This document shows, piece after piece, positions 34,574-43,783 of a stretch of 64,000 bases of DNA (the stretch's first letter is position 1; every line of letters begins with the position of its first letter). The notes under the pieces are model-generated. The model was given only the letters and a program-made list of their open reading frames with translations, did no database searches and had not been told where the DNA came from. The stretch comes from Herbidospora solisilvae (GTDB taxonomy: Bacteria; Actinomycetota; Actinomycetes; Streptosporangiales; Streptosporangiaceae). The DNA is taken from contig NZ_WXEW01000005.1 in assembly GCF_009901565.1 (NCBI RefSeq), positions 547,176 to 611,175 on the forward strand, given 5' to 3'. The position numbers and the translations under genes are program-made.

Positions 34574-35443
34574 TCACCTGTCATGTCTCTTGTGCGGATC
34601 GAGGGCGTCCAGGGACCGGCGGGCCGTCTCCACCCGCGAGGGCAGGGTGCGGCGCCGGGCCAGGGCGCGCGGCAGCCGCGTGACGGCCTCGCCCAGCCCC
34701 CGCCACCCCGCCGGGCCCGTGTGCGCCATCGTCAGGGCGGCGCGGGCCACGACCGCCCAGGGCCGCCGCAGCACGGCGGTGAGCAGGGCGTTGCGGCCCA
34801 CGAGGATCTGCCGCCGGAGGGGGTCGCGGACCGGAGAGGGGTGGTGGTGGGCCACCACCTCCTCGACGTAGGACAACCCCCAGCCGGCCGCGGCGAGGTC
34901 CAGGGCGAGCCGCTCCTCCTCGCCCATGAAGAAGATCACGTCGTCGAAGCCGTCGGCGGCCAGGAACGCGTTCCGCCGCACCATCGCGCCGCACGCGAGG
35001 AACCCCAGAACGCTGGGGCCCGGAAGATCGGGTGCGCGCGGCAGCGGTGACCGGGCCATCTCCGCGCAGACCGGGTCGACGACCTCGCCGGACCCGACCA
35101 GCACCCGGGCCGCGAGCACGGCCAGGCGCGGAGAGGCGTCCATGAGGTCGGCGCCCCGCGTCAGCGCGCCCGGCTCCCACCACGAGTCGTCGTCGGCGAA
35201 GGCGACGTAGGGCGTGGTGGCGAGCCGCACCCCGATGTTGCGGGCGCCGGCGCCGAGGTTCTCGCCCGCTTCGACGAGCCGATGGTGCGGGAAGCGGGCC
35301 CGGATCATGGCGGCGCTGCCGTCGGTCGAGCCGTTGTCGACCACGATGACGGGCGAACCGTGGTGGGGGAGCGAGCGCTCCAGTTCGGCACGACGGTCAC
35401 GGGTGACCACGACCACCGTCACCCGCGCGTCGTCGACTGTCAT
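34574..35443 (-). CDS. Family 2 glycosyltransferase
   Basis: 289 aa. GT-A fold: VTVVVVTRDR, then VIVVDNGSTDGSAAMI, GENLGAGARNIGV and the metal-binding FADDDSWWEPG. A later EEERLALDL acidic pair fits the catalytic base region. It is soluble, with a basic C-terminal tail. Donor and acceptor are unknown. It lies 10 nt upstream of the broken oxidoreductase, on the same strand. Confidence 0.85.
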   Translation of the reverse strand: MTVDDARVTVVVVTRDRRAELERSLPHHGSPVIVVDNGSTDGSAAMIRARFPHHRLVEAGENLGAGARNIGVRLATTPYVAFADDDSWWEPGALTRGADLMDASPRLAVLAARVLVGSGEVVDPVCAEMARSPLPRAPDLPGPSVLGFLACGAMVRRNAFLAADGFDDVIFFMGEEERLALDLAAAGWGLSYVEEVVAHHHPSPVRDPLRRQILVGRNALLTAVLRRPWAVVARAALTMAHTGPAGWRGLGEAVTRLPRALARRRTLPSRVETARRSLDALDPHKRHDR

Positions 35444-35465
35444 CGCCGCTCCCCCGGACCTGAGG

Positions 35466-35660
35466 TCAGCCCTCGCTCACGGCCTTGCTCACCGCGTTGG
35501 GCCCGTCGTACTCCCGATCGGGAATGGACTGCAGCGCCTTGACGGTCGTGTCGTCGGCTCCATGGGAGCGGGCCGCGTCGACCAGATCGCCGCGCCGGGC
35601 CGGATAGTCGACACCCGACAGGTCCTTCTGCAACTGGATCGGATTCGGTTTCGCCGCCAT
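35466..35660 (-). CDS. DUF2795-family small protein
   Basis: 64 aa, ATG at 35660 preceded by a strong GAAGGAG-type site. IQLQKDLSGVDYPARRGDLV, then AARSHGADDTTVKALQSIPD, fit DUF2795, a small helical protein common near stress genes in actinomycetes. Function unknown. Confidence 0.8.
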   Translation of the reverse strand: MAAKPNPIQLQKDLSGVDYPARRGDLVDAARSHGADDTTVKALQSIPDREYDGPNAVSKAVSEG

Positions 35661-35694
35661 CTCCTTCTCCTTCCTCCACTGGGGACCGCCGGGT

Positions 35695-35814
35695 TCAGCG
35701 GTCCACGCGCAGGCTGGGCACCGGGTGCGGTACTCGTGTCCCGACTTCACGGCGTCTGACCAGCTCCGCCGCCAGGCGCAGGTGTTCCAGCTCCATGTTC
35801 AGGTGGAGCTCCAA
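35695..35814 (-). CDS. Possible 39-aa small protein
   Basis: A short frame from TTG at 35814 (AAAGG about 9 nt upstream), or ATG at 35796, to TGA at 35695-35697. The product starts LELHLNMELEHLRLAAELVR and ends in a Pro/Val-rich tail. Helical starts such as ELHLxxE are seen in tiny actinobacterial proteins encoded near DUF2795. Evidence is weak. Confidence 0.35.
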   Translation of the reverse strand: MELHLNMELEHLRLAAELVRRREVGTRVPHPVPSLRVDR

Positions 35815-35938
35815 AACGGAAGCACCTTTCGGTGATCGCTCATGAATCGGCTCCGGCTCCGCCGGTCCAGCCGATGAAGGGGGCGCATTGTTCGGCCCGT
35901 TGCGAAGCTACCCGGGGTCTCCTGGGTGCTAACGCGTC

Positions 35939-35963
35939 GTTTGCGATGGGTTCAGCCGGGTAT
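35939..35963 (+). promoter_or_regulatory. SigB-like promoter GTTT-N15-GGGTAT
   Basis: GTTT (35939-35942), 15 nt, GGGTAT (35958-35963), 63 nt before the DUF4383 start. Boxes and spacing are identical to the STAS-gene promoter at 27414-27438. It probably places the DUF4383-MBL operon under a stress sigma factor. Confidence 0.7.
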
Positions 35964-36025
35964 GGCGGGTTGTCAGCACAACAGTCGCGCTGCCGAGCAC
36001 TTCCTGTCTGTCCACAGGAGAGCTC

Positions 36026-36475
36026 ATGAGGACTCATACGCCATCCCGGACCACGTCCCCGCTCCGACAGGCCGCGTTGATACTCGGCGTGGTGTTCCTG
36101 CTGGTGGGGATCCTCGGCTTCATTCCCGGCATCACCACCAACTACGACACGATGCAGTTCGCCGGCCACCACTCGCAGGCGATGCTGCTCGGCGTCTTCC
36201 AGGTGTCGGTCCTGCACAACATCGTCCACCTGCTGTTCGGCGTCTGGGGCCTGGCGGCCTACCGGACCTGGAACGCCTCCCGCGCCTTCCTCGTCGGCGG
36301 CGGGGTGATCTATCTGCTCCTGTTCCTGTACGGTCTGCTGATCGACCGCGCGAGCGGCGCCAACTTCGTCCCGCTCAACACGGCCGACAACTGGCTGCAC
36401 CTGGCTCTGGGCGTCGTCATGATCGCCCTCGGCCTGGGCCTGTCCCGGCCGTCACTGGCCGGAAACCGGACGTGA
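36026..36475 (+). CDS. DUF4383 membrane protein (first copy)
   Basis: 149 aa, ATG with CAGGAG upstream. Four transmembrane helices with the family signatures ILGFIPGITTNYDTMQFAGH, VSVLHNIVHLLFGV and GANFVPLNTADNWLHLALG. Function unknown. A close paralog is encoded at 61094-61540. It is preceded by a SigB-like promoter and followed 4 nt later by an MBL-fold gene. Confidence 0.9.
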   Translation: MRTHTPSRTTSPLRQAALILGVVFLLVGILGFIPGITTNYDTMQFAGHHSQAMLLGVFQVSVLHNIVHLLFGVWGLAAYRTWNASRAFLVGGGVIYLLLFLYGLLIDRASGANFVPLNTADNWLHLALGVVMIALGLGLSRPSLAGNRT

Positions 36476-36479
36476 GCTC

Positions 36480-37319
36480 ATGGACGGCGCATCGGGGGTC
36501 CGGTTCATCGGGAACGCCACCACGCTGATCAGCCACGACGGCTTCACCATCCTGACCGACCCCAACTTCCTGCACCGAGGCGAACGCGCCCACCTGGGCT
36601 ACGGCCTGACCACCCGGCGGCTGCGCGACCCCGCGATCGACATCGCGGAGTTGCCGCCGCTGGACGCGGTCGTCCTCTCACACATGCACGGCGACCACTG
36701 GGACCACGTGGCGAGCGACGGCCTGGACAAGGACCTGCCGATCCTCACCACGGGACACGCCGCCCGCCGCCTGCACCGCGAGGGCTTCGGCAACGCGCGC
36801 GGCCTGCGCGCCTGGCGCGACCACGAGCTGCGCAAGGGCGACCACTCGCTCACGGTCACCGCCCTGCCCGCCCGGCACGCGCCCGGCCCGGCGCAGTACC
36901 TGCTGCCGCCGGTCATGGGCAGCATGCTGGAGTTCTCCGGCCCCGACGACCGGGTCGACCTGCGCATCCACATCAGCGGGGACACCCTGCTCGACCCGAG
37001 GCTCGGCCAGATCGCCACCCGCTTCCCGGACATCGACCTGGCCATCGTCCACCTGGGCGGCACGAGGATCCTCGGCATGATGCTGGTCACCATGGACGCC
37101 GAACAGGGCACCGAGTGGGTCAGGCTGATCGACCCGCGCGAGGTGCTGCCGATCCACTACGACGACTACGACGTCTTCACCTCGTCGCTAGAGGACTTCC
37201 ACGACCGCATGGACGAGGCGGGCCTGGCCGACCGCATCCGCTACGTCGACCGCGGCGAGACCTACCCGATCGGCCACCGAACGGGGGCCGACGGCAACAT
37301 CGGACGAACCCATTACTAG
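36480..37319 (+). CDS. MBL-fold metallo-hydrolase (UlaG/NAPE-PLD-like)
   Basis: 279 aa. Metal ligands are in SHMHGDHWDH, the ISGDTLLDP Asp, and a distal LPIHYDDYDVF His. The strands VRFIGNATTLISHDGFTIL, TDPNF fit the UlaG/NAPE-PLD-like branch, which includes lactonases and phosphodiesterases. Substrate unknown. Likely co-transcribed with DUF4383 from the stress promoter. Confidence 0.85.
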   Translation: MDGASGVRFIGNATTLISHDGFTILTDPNFLHRGERAHLGYGLTTRRLRDPAIDIAELPPLDAVVLSHMHGDHWDHVASDGLDKDLPILTTGHAARRLHREGFGNARGLRAWRDHELRKGDHSLTVTALPARHAPGPAQYLLPPVMGSMLEFSGPDDRVDLRIHISGDTLLDPRLGQIATRFPDIDLAIVHLGGTRILGMMLVTMDAEQGTEWVRLIDPREVLPIHYDDYDVFTSSLEDFHDRMDEAGLADRIRYVDRGETYPIGHRTGADGNIGRTHY

Positions 37320-37368
37320 AGCCGCCATTCTGGAATTATCTGTTAATTTTCAGAGGCGTATTTCCGAT

Positions 37369-37890
37369 TCACGCGTCGGCGGGCTGCAGTGCCTGCTCGC
37401 TCGCCTGGCGCACTCGTTCGATCTGCGCCTCGGTGACGTTGAGGGCGCCGAATTGCTTGACCGCCTGGTAGTAGGTCCAGGCGACGCCGTTGCAGGTGTT
37501 GCGGGGCACGGTGGAGTAGCCCGCGCAGACCTGCTTCATGTCGAAGTAGAACGCGTCGTCGACACGCGCCTTGTTCGCCGGGAACTGGCCCACGGCCTTG
37601 TAGTTGCGGTAGCCGAAGTCGTGGCGGCGGCACGGCATCCGGAAGTCGAAGCCGAGCGGCTGGTCGGGGCTGGTGGAGCACAGGTCGGTCGACCAGTCGA
37701 AACCGTAGTCGGCCCAGGCGCCCTGGTTCTGCCAGGCGGCCCGCCAGCTGCCGGCGCTCGCGGAGGTGGGCTGGCTGAAGGTGGAGAGTGCGGAAAGCTT
37801 TTGCTGCAATGTCACCGCCTGTGCGGGAAATGTTAATCCGATTAATGTGGCGAGGGAGGGGGCGACGATCGCGACGGCTCGCTTGACCAT
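37369..37890 (-). CDS. Secreted bacterial phospholipase A2
   Basis: 173 aa from the ATG at 37890 (AAAGG 9 nt upstream), with signal peptide cleaved near AQAVT. The catalytic CRRHDFGYRNY gives the His-Asp pair of prokaryotic PLA2, and WADYGFDWSTDLCS supplies the calcium loop. Cysteines at STDLCS, MPCRR, QVCAG and NTCNG form the two expected disulfides. It cleaves phospholipids at sn-2 outside the cell with Ca2+. The N-terminal longer frame has no ribosome site. Confidence 0.9.
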   Translation of the reverse strand: MVKRAVAIVAPSLATLIGLTFPAQAVTLQQKLSALSTFSQPTSASAGSWRAAWQNQGAWADYGFDWSTDLCSTSPDQPLGFDFRMPCRRHDFGYRNYKAVGQFPANKARVDDAFYFDMKQVCAGYSTVPRNTCNGVAWTYYQAVKQFGALNVTEAQIERVRQASEQALQPADA

Positions 37891-38072
37891 GAGCTCTGCC
37901 TTTGTCCGTGAGGAGACATGCCGAAGTCCAACGATGCGGCGAAATCGTCCCCGGTGCCGGAACAGATCTGCATCAAGATCGGCCTGAACATTCACAGAAC
38001 ATCGCCATTTACAATCTGACATGTCTGTTGTCAGCCGATCGACGGGCGGGGCGAGACCGTCAGGAGCCGCGG

Positions 38073-38459
38073 CTACGCCGCGCCACCCGGGGGAGTGAAG
38101 AGGCCGAAGAGGTTGCCCGCCGGGTCGCGGACGTAGGCGTTGGCCGGGCCCGACTCCGACGCCTCATGCCGGGCGACCACCGTGCCGCCCAGTCGTTCGA
38201 CCGTCGCGCACGTCTGGGCGACGTCCCGCACCGCGACCGTGAACACCGCGTGCCCCGGCATGGCGCCGTCCGTCGCCATGATGCCTCCCGTGGGGGCGGT
38301 CGCGCCCGCGGCGGTGATCAGCCTGTAGTCCATTCCCGCCGCGGCGCCCTTTTCGTCCTTGACCGCGCGCCAGCCGAACACCTCACCGTAGAAGGTCTGG
38401 GCGGCGTCCGGGTCGGCGGTCGCGATCTCGAACCAAGCCACGGTTCCCCACATCGTCAT
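38073..38459 (-). CDS. VOC-family (glyoxalase-like) protein
   Basis: 128 aa, with GAGGAG before the ATG at 38459. One VOC unit pair: VAWFEIATADPDAAQTFYGE, VFGWRAVKD, then AVFTVAVRDVAQTCATVERL, GGTVV and DPAGNLFGLF with the C-terminal metal Glu position not retained. Proteins of this type are often resistance or lyase-like enzymes of unknown substrate. Confidence 0.85.
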   Translation of the reverse strand: MTMWGTVAWFEIATADPDAAQTFYGEVFGWRAVKDEKGAAAGMDYRLITAAGATAPTGGIMATDGAMPGHAVFTVAVRDVAQTCATVERLGGTVVARHEASESGPANAYVRDPAGNLFGLFTPPGGAA

Positions 38460-38609
38460 GGTCGTCTCCTCTTGTCGTTGACCTGCGTGCGCCCACCTTC
38501 GCAGGCCATGGCGACACCCTTATGTCGGGGTTTTTCCGGTCATGACGAAAGTCTTACGCCGGGCCCCGCGAAGCCCGCCGGGCTCGCCGGATTCCGTAGC
38601 GTCGCGGGC

Positions 38610-39641
38610 ATGCGCGTACTCGTCACCGGAGGAGCCGGGTTCATCGGCTCGCACGTCGTCACCGCCCTGACCGCCGCCGGCCATGAACCGGTCGTGTTCG
38701 ACGCCCTGGTCCCAGCCGTCCACCCCGACGCGGAGTTCGTCCGGGGAGACGTGCGGGACGCGGCGGCGGTGGCAGAGGTGCTGCGCGGGGTGGACGTGGT
38801 CTGTCACCAGGCGGCCATGGTCGGGCTCGGCACGGACTTCGGCGACGCGCCCGACTACGTGTCGTGCAACGACCTGGGCACCGCCGTGCTCCTGGCCGCG
38901 ATGGCGCGCGCGGGGGTGACCCGGCTGGTTCAGGCGGGATCCATGGTCGTTTACGGAGAGGGCCGTTACACCTGTGCGGTCCACGGCGTGGTGCGGCCCG
39001 GTCCCCGGGCGGTCGCCGACCTGGCGGCGGGGCGGTTCGAGCCCCGCTGCCCGCGTTGCGGCGCCGGGCTGCTTCCCGGCCTGGTCTCCGAGGATGCGCC
39101 GGTCGATCCGCGCAACGTCTACGCCACCACCAAACTCGCCCAGGAACACCTGGCCGCCTCGTGGGCGCGGGCGACCGGCGGCCGGGCGGTGTCGCTGCGC
39201 TATCACAACGTCTACGGGCCGGGCATGCCCAGGGACACCCCCTACGCCGGGGTGGCCTCGTTCTTCCGGTCGGCGCTGGAGCGCGGCGAGGCGCCCACGG
39301 TCTTCGAGGACGGCGGGCAGCGCCGCGACTTCGTCCACGTGGGAGACGTCGCGCGGGCCAACGTGGCGGCGCTCACCACCATCGAGGGAGCGGGCCACAC
39401 CGCCTACAACGTCGGCAGCGGCGACCCGCACACGGTCGGTGAGATGGCCGCCGCCCTGGCCGAGGCGTTCGGCGGGCCGATGCCGGTCGTCACGGGCGAC
39501 TACCGGCTGGGCGACGTGCGGCACGTCACCGCCGACTCCTCCCGGGCGCGCGCGGCGCTGGGCTGGAAGCCGGAGGTGGCGTTCGCCGACGGGGTCGCGG
39601 AGTTCGCCCGCGCTCCCCTCAGGTCACCAGCGGCAGGGTGA
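38610..39641 (+). CDS. NAD-dependent epimerase/dehydratase with zinc-ribbon-like insert
   Basis: 343 aa. Rossmann motif [13 protein letters not shown], catalytic YATTK (Tyr/Lys) and [11 protein letters not shown] identify an extended SDR sugar epimerase. Before the catalytic Tyr there is an insert with RYTCAVHG and [13 protein letters not shown] (Cys-x2-His and Cys-x2-Cys) that could bind zinc; this insert recurs in some actinobacterial members. It probably modifies a nucleotide sugar for the glycan genes nearby. Its end overlaps the convergent kinase gene by 23 nt. Confidence 0.85.
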   Translation: MRVLVTGGAGFIGSHVVTALTAAGHEPVVFDALVPAVHPDAEFVRGDVRDAAAVAEVLRGVDVVCHQAAMVGLGTDFGDAPDYVSCNDLGTAVLLAAMARAGVTRLVQAGSMVVYGEGRYTCAVHGVVRPGPRAVADLAAGRFEPRCPRCGAGLLPGLVSEDAPVDPRNVYATTKLAQEHLAASWARATGGRAVSLRYHNVYGPGMPRDTPYAGVASFFRSALERGEAPTVFEDGGQRRDFVHVGDVARANVAALTTIEGAGHTAYNVGSGDPHTVGEMAAALAEAFGGPMPVVTGDYRLGDVRHVTADSSRARAALGWKPEVAFADGVAEFARAPLRSPAAG

Positions 39642-40728
39642 CCTCGAACCGGCAACCACCCGGCACGTTGCGCACGTCCGCCCGTCCCGCGTGGGCCTCG
39701 ACGATGCCGCGCACGATCGCCAGCCCGAGCCCGGCCCCGGCGGGCGGGGTGCGGGCGGCGGTGCCGCGCCAGCCGGTGTCGAAGACCCGGGGCAGGTCGT
39801 CGGCCGGGATGCCGCCGCACGCGTCGGTGACCGCCAGGACCGCGCTGTCGCCGCGCCGGGTGGCGCTCACCGCGACCGTGCCGTCGGCCGGGGTGTGCCT
39901 GATGGCGTTGACCAGCAGGTTGGCCAGCACACGGGTCATCTCCTTGCCGTCGACCTCCACCGGCACGTGGTCGATCTCCTCGCCCACCAGCCGCACCCCG
40001 CGCTCGTCGGCCAGCGGCCCGGCCCCCAGCAGCGCGTCGGCGGCCAGGTCGCGCAGCGACATCCGGCTCGGCACGGGGGTGAACGCCCCCGCGTGGATGC
40101 GCGACAACTCGAACAGGTCGCCGACCATCGCGGTCAGCCGCTCGACCTCGGCCCGGATCTGCCGGTGGTAACGGCCCGGATCGGCGGCGACGCCGTCTTC
40201 CAGGGCCTCGGCCATCGCGCGCAGGCCGGTGAGCGGGGTGCGCAGGTCGTGGGAGATCCAGGCGACCAGCTCACGCCGCGACGCCTCAAGCGCCCTCTCC
40301 CGCTGCCGGGAGGCGGCCAGCTTCTCGCTGGTGGCGGCCAGTTCCCGGGCGAGGTCATCCAGTTCGGCGGTGGCCGGGGCGGCAGGCGCGGCGAAGTCGC
40401 CGCCGTCGCCGAAGTCGCGGGCGGCCCGCGCCAGGTCGCGGCTGCGGGCGACCACCCACCGGCCCAGCACCAGCGCGGTCGCCAGCGACACCACGGCGGC
40501 CATCGCGACCACCAGCGTCATCACCCAGAGGTCGTGGGGCGACAGGAACATCGCCCAGGCGACCGACAGCGTCCCGGCGAGCATGGCGGTGACCGCGACG
40601 ACCGCCACCACGATCAGCGAGACGGCCACCGAACGCCGCCGCAGGAACATCAGCACGCCCGCCCCCGCGAGCCCGGCCAGCGCCGCCCCGCCGAGCGCGA
40701 ACAACGCGATGAGCAGCACGTCCTTCAT
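39619..40728 (-). CDS. Membrane sensor histidine kinase
   Basis: 369 aa. Three or four N-terminal transmembrane segments with almost no extracytoplasmic loop, then a HAMP-like region, the H-box [15 protein letters not shown]-box [12 protein letters not shown]1 VTDACGGIP and G2 [12 protein letters not shown]. The short loops suggest sensing in the membrane. The ATG at 40728 overlaps the response-regulator stop (ATGA), so the pair is co-translated. Confidence 0.92.
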   Translation of the reverse strand: MKDVLLIALFALGGAALAGLAGAGVLMFLRRRSVAVSLIVVAVVAVTAMLAGTLSVAWAMFLSPHDLWVMTLVVAMAAVVSLATALVLGRWVVARSRDLARAARDFGDGGDFAAPAAPATAELDDLARELAATSEKLAASRQRERALEASRRELVAWISHDLRTPLTGLRAMAEALEDGVAADPGRYHRQIRAEVERLTAMVGDLFELSRIHAGAFTPVPSRMSLRDLAADALLGAGPLADERGVRLVGEEIDHVPVEVDGKEMTRVLANLLVNAIRHTPADGTVAVSATRRGDSAVLAVTDACGGIPADDLPRVFDTGWRGTAARTPPAGAGLGLAIVRGIVEAHAGRADVRNVPGGCRFEVTLPLVT

Positions 40729-41423
40729 TCCGGCCGCCCCTGATCGAACCCGGGGTCGAAGCGGTAGCCGACCCCCCACACCGTGTGGATCAGACGGGGC
40801 TGGGCCGGATCGTCCTCGATCTTGCCGCGCAACCGTCTGACGTGGACGGTCACCGTCGACAGGTCGCCGAAGTCCCACCCCCACACCTCCCGCATCAGCT
40901 CCTCGCGGGTGTGCGCCCGATAGGGATGCGACAGGAAGTGGGCCAGCAGGTCGAACTCACGCAACGTCAGCGCCAGCTCGACCCCGTCCTTGGCGGCGCG
41001 GTGCGTCTCCGGGTCGAGCGTGATCCCGGCCGCGCCCAGCGGCCCGCGCACGGCCGGGACGGCCGCCCGGCTGCGCCGCAGCACCGACTCGACGCGCAGC
41101 ACCAGCTCACGGGGGCTGAACGGTTTGGTGACGTAGTCGTCGGCGCCCACCTCCAGCCCGGCGATCCGGTCGTCCTCCTCGCCCCGGGCGGTCAGCATGA
41201 TCACCGGGACGGGGCTCGCGGCGCGCAGCCGCCGGCAGACCTCCAGCCCGTCGAGGCCGGGCAGCATCAGGTCGAGCACCACCAGGTCGGGCCCGCCCCC
41301 GAGGGCGCGGTCGAGCCCGGTGGGGCCGTCGGCGGCCCGGTCGACGGTGTGGCCGGCGCGCAGCAGGTAGTCGGAGACGACACCGGCGACGGTCGGGTCG
41401 TCCTCCACGACCAGGATCCTCAT
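40725..41423 (-). CDS. OmpR-type response regulator
   Basis: 232 aa. Receiver domain with VVEDDP acidic pocket, [11 protein letters not shown] phospho-Asp, MLTARGE and [10 protein letters not shown]; then a winged-helix DNA-binding domain ([40 protein letters not shown]). It is divergent from the glycosyltransferase operon that starts at 41526, so it may control that operon as well as itself. Confidence 0.93.
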   Translation of the reverse strand: MRILVVEDDPTVAGVVSDYLLRAGHTVDRAADGPTGLDRALGGGPDLVVLDLMLPGLDGLEVCRRLRAASPVPVIMLTARGEEDDRIAGLEVGADDYVTKPFSPRELVLRVESVLRRSRAAVPAVRGPLGAAGITLDPETHRAAKDGVELALTLREFDLLAHFLSHPYRAHTREELMREVWGWDFGDLSTVTVHVRRLRGKIEDDPAQPRLIHTVWGVGYRFDPGFDQGRPE

Positions 41424-41525
41424 GAGCCCAGCCTGACATCTGAGAGCAGGCATAACGGACGGCGTCCGCGTTTCGTAAGGACTCCACGGCCGAAATCCGG
41501 CCCGGTTCTTCCTACGGTGGCGGGT

Positions 41526-42182
41526 GTGATCCAACCAACAGTGGACGTCGTGCTGCCCTGTCTGGACGAGGCCGAGGCCCTGCCGTGGGTGCTGGAACGC
41601 ATCCCGCCCGGGTGGCGCGCCCTCGTCGTGGACAACGGGTCGACCGACGGATCGGCCGAGATCGCCCGCTCCCTGGGCGCGACCGTGGTGCCTGAGTCCC
41701 GGCGCGGGTTCGGGGCGGCCTGTCACGCGGGGCTCGTGGCGGCGACGGCGGACGTCGTCTGTTTCTGCGACTGTGACGCCTCGCTCGATCCAGGGCTGCT
41801 GACGGGGTTCGTACAGAAGCTGGAAGCAGGCGACGACCTGGTGCTGGGACGCCGCCGCCCGAAGTCGCGCGGGGTGTGGCCCGCGCACGCGCGGGCCGGG
41901 AACCGGGTGTTGTCGCATCTCGTCAGACGCCGGACCGGCGTGCGGCTCAGGGACCTCGGCCCGCTGCGGGCGGCCCGGCGCGAGGCGCTGCTCAAGCTGG
42001 ACCTCACCGACCGGCGCAGCGGCTACCCGCTGGAGATGGTGGTGCGCGCCGCCGACGAGGGCTGGCGCATCCGCGAGGTCGACGTGCCCTACCTGCCCCG
42101 CAGCGGGAAGTCCAAGGTCACCGGCACCTGGCGGGGAACGTTCCAGGCGGTCATGGACATGCGGAAGGTGCTGGCCCGATGA
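41526..42182 (+). CDS. Family 2 glycosyltransferase (polyprenyl-phosphate type)
   Basis: 218 aa, GTG start. VDVVLPCLDEAEALPWVLER, then VVDNGSTDGSAEIARSLGA, and CDCDASLDPG (DxD-like) are typical of dolichyl/undecaprenyl-phosphate sugar transferases. No membrane anchor is visible. First of three overlapping genes with DUF2064 and a methyltransferase. Confidence 0.88.
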   Translation: MIQPTVDVVLPCLDEAEALPWVLERIPPGWRALVVDNGSTDGSAEIARSLGATVVPESRRGFGAACHAGLVAATADVVCFCDCDASLDPGLLTGFVQKLEAGDDLVLGRRRPKSRGVWPAHARAGNRVLSHLVRRRTGVRLRDLGPLRAARREALLKLDLTDRRSGYPLEMVVRAADEGWRIREVDVPYLPRSGKSKVTGTWRGTFQAVMDMRKVLAR

Positions 42183-42793
42183 CGACCCTGCTCGTGATCG
42201 CCAAGGAGCCGGTGCCGGGCCGGGTGAAGACCCGGCTGACCCCGCCGTTCACCCCGTCCGAGGCGGCGGCGCTGGCCGAGGCGTCCCTGGCCGACACCCT
42301 CTCCGCGCTGATGGACACACCGGCCGACCGCCGGGTGCTCGTGCTCGACGGCTCTCCCGGCCCCTGGACGCCACCGGGCCTGGAGATCCGGCCGCAGTGC
42401 GGCGGAGGCCTGGACGAACGCCTGGCCGCCGCGTTCGCCGCCTGCGCCGGGCCGGCCCTGCTGATCGGCATGGACACCCCGCAGGTCACCCCCGGTCTGC
42501 TCGAACCCGCCCTGGATTTCAGCCGGTACGACGCCTGGTTCGGCCCGGCCGACGACGGCGGCTTCTGGGCCCTCGGCCTCCGGGACCCCGACCCGGCGCT
42601 GCTGCTCGGCGTGCCGATGTCGGTGCCGCAGACCGGCTCCGCGCAACGCGCCCGGTTACGGCACCTGAAGGTCGGCGAACTCCCGGCCCTGCGCGACGTC
42701 GACACCGCCGCCGACGCCCGGGAAGTGGCCGCCCAGGCGCCCTGGACCCGGTTCGCCCGAGCACACCTGGCACTCTCGGCGGCCCTGCGGTGA
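42179..42793 (+). CDS. DUF2064 (TIGR04282-type) glycosyltransferase-like protein
   Basis: 204 aa, ATGA overlap with the previous gene. LLVIAKEPVPGRVKTRLTPP, LLIGMDTPQVTPGLL and FGPADDGGFWALGL are diagnostic of this nucleotidyl/glycosyltransferase A-like family. It is always in this type of cluster in actinomycetes; precise reaction unknown. Confidence 0.88.
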   Translation: MTTLLVIAKEPVPGRVKTRLTPPFTPSEAAALAEASLADTLSALMDTPADRRVLVLDGSPGPWTPPGLEIRPQCGGGLDERLAAAFAACAGPALLIGMDTPQVTPGLLEPALDFSRYDAWFGPADDGGFWALGLRDPDPALLLGVPMSVPQTGSAQRARLRHLKVGELPALRDVDTAADAREVAAQAPWTRFARAHLALSAALR

Positions 42794-43485
42794 CCTGGCA
42801 CGACGACCCTTATGCCCTCGCCCTGCGGGCCGGACGCGGCCCGCTGTTCCTGCGCCGCGCGGACGGCAGGCGGTTCCCCCTCGACGTCGAGCGCTGGTGC
42901 GCGGTCGCGGACGCCGCTGACTGGTCGGTGCTGGCGCGGTGCCGAGGTGCGGTCCTGGACGTCGGCTGCGGGCCCGGCCGCCTGGTCGCCGCCCTGGCCG
43001 AACAGGGCCACCGCACGCTCGGCGTCGACATCAGCCCGGCGGCCGTCGCCGGAACACGCAGCCGGGGCGGCATGGCCCTGTGCCGGTCGGTGTTCGACCC
43101 GCTTCCGGGGGCGGGCCGCTGGACCACGGCCCTGCTCGTCGACGGCAACATCGGCATCGGCGGCGACCCGGTCGCCCTGCTGCGCCGCATGGCCGAACTG
43201 ACCGCCCCGAACGGCCGGTTGATCGCCGAGGCCGACCCCGTCGAGGTGGACGACCACCACGAGGTCCGCCTCGACGACGGCCGTGGCGGTCTCGGCGCCC
43301 CGTTCCGCTGGGCCAGGGTCGGCCCGGCGGCCCTCGTGAGACACGCCGCCACGGCGGGCTGGTCGCCCGTCGACGACTGGTCGGTCGCCGGACGACGGTT
43401 CGTCGAACTGGTCAGCGCCGACGCCGGACCAGCACCAGCACGACCGCGACCACGGCGACTGCAACCAGGCAGATCAGCAGGTTGA
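42790..43485 (+). CDS. Class I SAM-dependent methyltransferase
   Basis: 231 aa, GTGA overlap with DUF2064. Motif I is VLDVGCGPGRLVAALAEQGH, then LGVDISPAAV. Its last 74 nt overlap the convergent small membrane protein gene. It probably methylates a small molecule or glycan intermediate in this locus; substrate unknown. Confidence 0.85.
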   Translation: MTWHDDPYALALRAGRGPLFLRRADGRRFPLDVERWCAVADAADWSVLARCRGAVLDVGCGPGRLVAALAEQGHRTLGVDISPAAVAGTRSRGGMALCRSVFDPLPGAGRWTTALLVDGNIGIGGDPVALLRRMAELTAPNGRLIAEADPVEVDDHHEVRLDDGRGGLGAPFRWARVGPAALVRHAATAGWSPVDDWSVAGRRFVELVSADAGPAPARPRPRRLQPGRSAG

Positions 43486-43783
43486 GCCCGTAGGGCTGGG
43501 CGAGCAGGGTCGGGTTCGGCGGCGGGCCGGGGCGCAGCAGCACGGGCACCGTGATCAGGACGAGCGCCCCCATGGTGATCAGTGCCCCGCGCACCACCGC
43601 CCGGTCGGGCAACCGCGCCACCAGCAACCCGGCCAGCAGGACCAAGGGGCCGATGACGACGTCGTGCAGGGCGATCGCGCCGGCGAACCCGACGACGACG
43701 CCCCACAGTCCCGGCAGCGGCAGCAGGAGGAACAGTCCGACCGTGATCAGCGCGACCCCGGCCGCGCCCAGCGTGATCCTCAC
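43412..43783 (-). CDS. Small polytopic membrane protein of the Mo-oxidoreductase operon
   Basis: 123 aa, GTG at 43783 overlapping the oxidoreductase stop (GTGA). Four hydrophobic helices (GAAGVALITVGLFLLLPL, DVVIGPLVLLAGLLVARL, ALITMGALVLITVPVLL, LICLVAVAVVAVVLVLV). No recognised domain. It may help assemble or anchor the oxidoreductase. Convergent overlap of 74 nt with the methyltransferase gene. Confidence 0.65.
   Translation of the reverse strand: MRITLGAAGVALITVGLFLLLPLPGLWGVVVGFAGAIALHDVVIGPLVLLAGLLVARLPDRAVVRGALITMGALVLITVPVLLRPGPPPNPTLLAQPYGLNLLICLVAVAVVAVVLVLVRRRR

Noticed and set aside
32560..34683. 707-aa plus-strand open frame opposite the oxidoreductase
   Set aside because: Antisense shadow with no recognisable motif.
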